Below, piece by piece: positions 31,660-32,982 of a stretch of DNA of 32,982 nt. Under the pieces are notes generated by a model that was given only the letters and a program-made list of their open reading frames with translations, ran no database searches and was not told the origin of the DNA. Each line of letters starts with the position of its first letter. Position 1 is the first letter of the stretch. Origin of the DNA: Pseudomonadota bacterium (GTDB lineage: Bacteria > Desulfobacterota > Desulfobulbia > Desulfobulbales > CALZHT01); assembly GCA_018823135.1 (NCBI GenBank), contig JAHJJF010000105.1, positions 1 through 32,982 on the forward strand. The letters run 5' to 3'. A program made the translations under genes and the position numbers.

Positions 31660-32544
31660 TTACTGCTTCCAGAAATCAAAAAAATTATACCATTGATAGG
31701 GATAACTCTCGGTATATTTTTCCATTGCCCCGGCAAATCGCTTTGCGCACAGGACGATTTCATCCTGCCTTTTATCCCGGTCGCTTTTTTCCGGATAAAA
31801 AACATCCCACACCCGGAGACTATACCTTTTTCTACCGGTTTTGGCTGCCAAAAGAACCGCCACCGGCGACCCGGTTGCTGCGGCAAGATTATAGGCTGCG
31901 GAAGGGAGACGGGCAGGGAAACCGAGAAAATCCACCTCTGCATGCGGCCCCTTGGTCAGCCGGTCTCCCATAATGGTTACCACCTCACCTTTTTGAAGAG
32001 CAGCGGTGGATTCCACCATGCCGCCAAGAAACCCTTCATTATTAATGATTTTAAAGGGAAGGGGTTCCTTTCTGAGATCAAAGTAATGCTTGGCAACCGC
32101 CTCCTGCTCATAATGCATCAGCGAATTGACCGGTGCGGGCAGTTCACAGATATGGGCAAGCGCCGTCTGCCAGTTGCCCACATGGGCAGTCAACAGGACC
32201 AGCCCTTTACCCTTTTTGACAATGCCCAGGAGTTCCTCCCGGCCGATCAGTTCACCCTCAAATTGCCTGCCGTGCTTGATGCCAAGCCATCCCCGGTCCA
32301 CCAGAACCTTGCCGAATGAATAGACGATGCGAAAGGTATCCAGCCAGCAACCAACCCCCTTGCGTCCGGGAAATCTTTTCTGCCGATACGGGGCGGTATC
32401 CTGATGAATTTTCCTGCTGAACAGAACATAGGTGAAAATCACCGGTCCCAGAATAAAATAGGCGCCCCCCTGCCCTGTTACAAACAGCACCGCATAAAAA
32501 AATCCATGCCCCAGGGCCTCAAGCTTTTTCAATAAACTGCTCAC
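31660..32544 (-). CDS. LpxL/HtrB-like lysophospholipid acyltransferase
   Basis: Membrane-anchored acyltransferase of 294 residues. An N-terminal membrane helix (about 14-42) is followed by the family domain. The catalytic motif reads LLTAHVGNWQTA: His121 is present but the expected Glu/Asp partner is Gln126. VVTIMGDRLTKGPHAEVDFLG and LPSAAYNLAAATG (about 187-225) are typical of the group. Members in aryl-polyene clusters are thought to attach the polyene to its lipid anchor. The Gln may be a subfamily trait or may affect activity. The GTG start overlaps the stop of the DUF2062 gene (GTGA). Confidence 0.87.
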   Translation of the reverse strand: MSSLLKKLEALGHGFFYAVLFVTGQGGAYFILGPVIFTYVLFSRKIHQDTAPYRQKRFPGRKGVGCWLDTFRIVYSFGKVLVDRGWLGIKHGRQFEGELIGREELLGIVKKGKGLVLLTAHVGNWQTALAHICELPAPVNSLMHYEQEAVAKHYFDLRKEPLPFKIINNEGFLGGMVESTAALQKGEVVTIMGDRLTKGPHAEVDFLGFPARLPSAAYNLAAATGSPVAVLLAAKTGRKRYSLRVWDVFYPEKSDRDKRQDEIVLCAKRFAGAMEKYTESYPYQWYNFFDFWKQ

Positions 32545-32982
32545 TCGCTTTCAGAAGCCTCCCAATCAGCACTTTTGCCGGCTCGAAGCTTCACAACGCC
32601 GAAATAGGCAATCACCCCGAACAGCAAACCCAATAGCGGACCAACGATCAATGAGCCAAGAAACCATTCCCATAATCTCTGATGCATCTCGACAATAGTA
32701 GTATCCCAGTTGACATCAAGCAGTAAATGGCCGTTCCGCATGAAATATCCGGCCTGAATGCAGATAACCGGAACCACTGGGGGCATACAGACCTGGCTGG
32801 CGGCAATCGCTGCAACCTTATTCAGATGAAGCCGATGGGTCACATAGACAATGACCACGGTATGGATGGCAATGAGCGGCAAAGCCCCCAGAAAAATACC
32901 CATCCACACCGCCACGGCAAGCTGGAATGCAGAACTGTGTTCAAGGCAGATCCGCTTGAGCAGTTTGACCGGATGAAATATT
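32541..32982 (-). CDS. DUF2062 membrane protein (5' end outside window)
   Basis: Small membrane protein of unknown function. The frame stays open to the right edge: before the possible GTG at 32915 it reads IFHPVKLLKRICLEHSSAF, the normal DUF2062 beginning, so the true start lies beyond the window. Two or three membrane segments are visible (GIFLGALPLIAIHTVVIVYV and WEWFLGSLIVGPLLGLLFGV). DUF2062 proteins often lie beside envelope-lipid and glycosyltransferase genes. It is translationally coupled to the LpxL-like acyltransferase, and a role in lipid handling or membrane placement is only a guess. Confidence 0.82.
   Translation of the reverse strand, partial: IFHPVKLLKRICLEHSSAFQLAVAVWMGIFLGALPLIAIHTVVIVYVTHRLHLNKVAAIAASQVCMPPVVPVICIQAGYFMRNGHLLLDVNWDTTIVEMHQRLWEWFLGSLIVGPLLGLLFGVIAYFGVVKLRAGKSADWEASESE

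Noticed and set aside
32541-32915. Complete DUF2062 gene starting at a GTG at 32915
   Set aside because: The frame upstream continues to the edge and encodes the usual N-terminal part of the family.

Overview
The window suggests a Gram-negative anaerobe of the Desulfobacterota, probably a Desulfobulbales/Desulfotalea-type sulfate reducer. This is an inference: three radical SAM enzymes, a LolA/MMPL/lipoprotein outer-membrane export set and an LpxL-type acyltransferase sit with a type II fatty-acid/polyene machinery, and I recall comparative work on anammox ladderane candidate genes that noted a similar gene set in Desulfotalea psychrophila. No rRNA, tRNA, CRISPR array or complete transposase gene was seen. 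The whole window reads as one large lipid/polyene biosynthetic locus that runs off both ends.

Layout. (1) About 2-8042, plus strand, tightly packed: FabB-like ketosynthase (5' end outside the window), CrtI/RetSat-like FAD oxidoreductase, second ketosynthase, acyl carrier protein (ACP), PlsC-like acyltransferase, PaaK-like adenylate-forming ligase, SPASM radical SAM enzyme and a lipoprotein. (2) 8200-10861, plus strand: B12-type radical SAM enzyme and a KAS III (FabH-like) synthase. (3) 10848-18798, minus strand: ketosynthase plus hotdog thioesterase, B12-type radical SAM enzyme, HTH-like protein, BtrH-like acyltransferase, ABC-2 exporter (ATPase and permease) and a second ACP. Four of the five larger gaps in this module carry a clear palindromic element or terminator. 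(4) 19368-21971, plus strand: an NdvB-like GH17-GT2 beta-glucan synthase that looks foreign to the pathway. (5) 22248-32982, minus strand, with overlapping genes: an aryl-polyene-like operon read from the right edge as DUF2062 protein (5' end outside), LpxL-like acyltransferase, third ACP, ketosynthase, chain-length-factor-like partner lacking the active Cys, a 73-residue protein, a SUMF1-fold exported protein, FabG-like reductase, ApeP-like dehydratase, LolA-like carrier, MMPL exporter, DUF3261-like lipoprotein and ApeI-like dehydratase.

How it may work together (inference). The ligase and/or KAS III primes an ACP. Four active ketosynthases with a chain-length factor, one ketoreductase and two dehydratases, but no recognisable enoyl reductase, would build a conjugated polyene. 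The CrtI/RetSat-like enzyme and three radical SAM enzymes would then isomerise, reduce or cyclise it. Three acyl-transfer routes (PlsC-like, LpxL-like, BtrH-like) could hand the chain to a lipid or amine acceptor, and LolA/MMPL and ABC systems could move the product outward. The gene set combines the aryl-polyene export/synthesis core with the ladderane-candidate set (CrtI-like, radical SAM, KAS III), so the product cannot be named from sequence alone.
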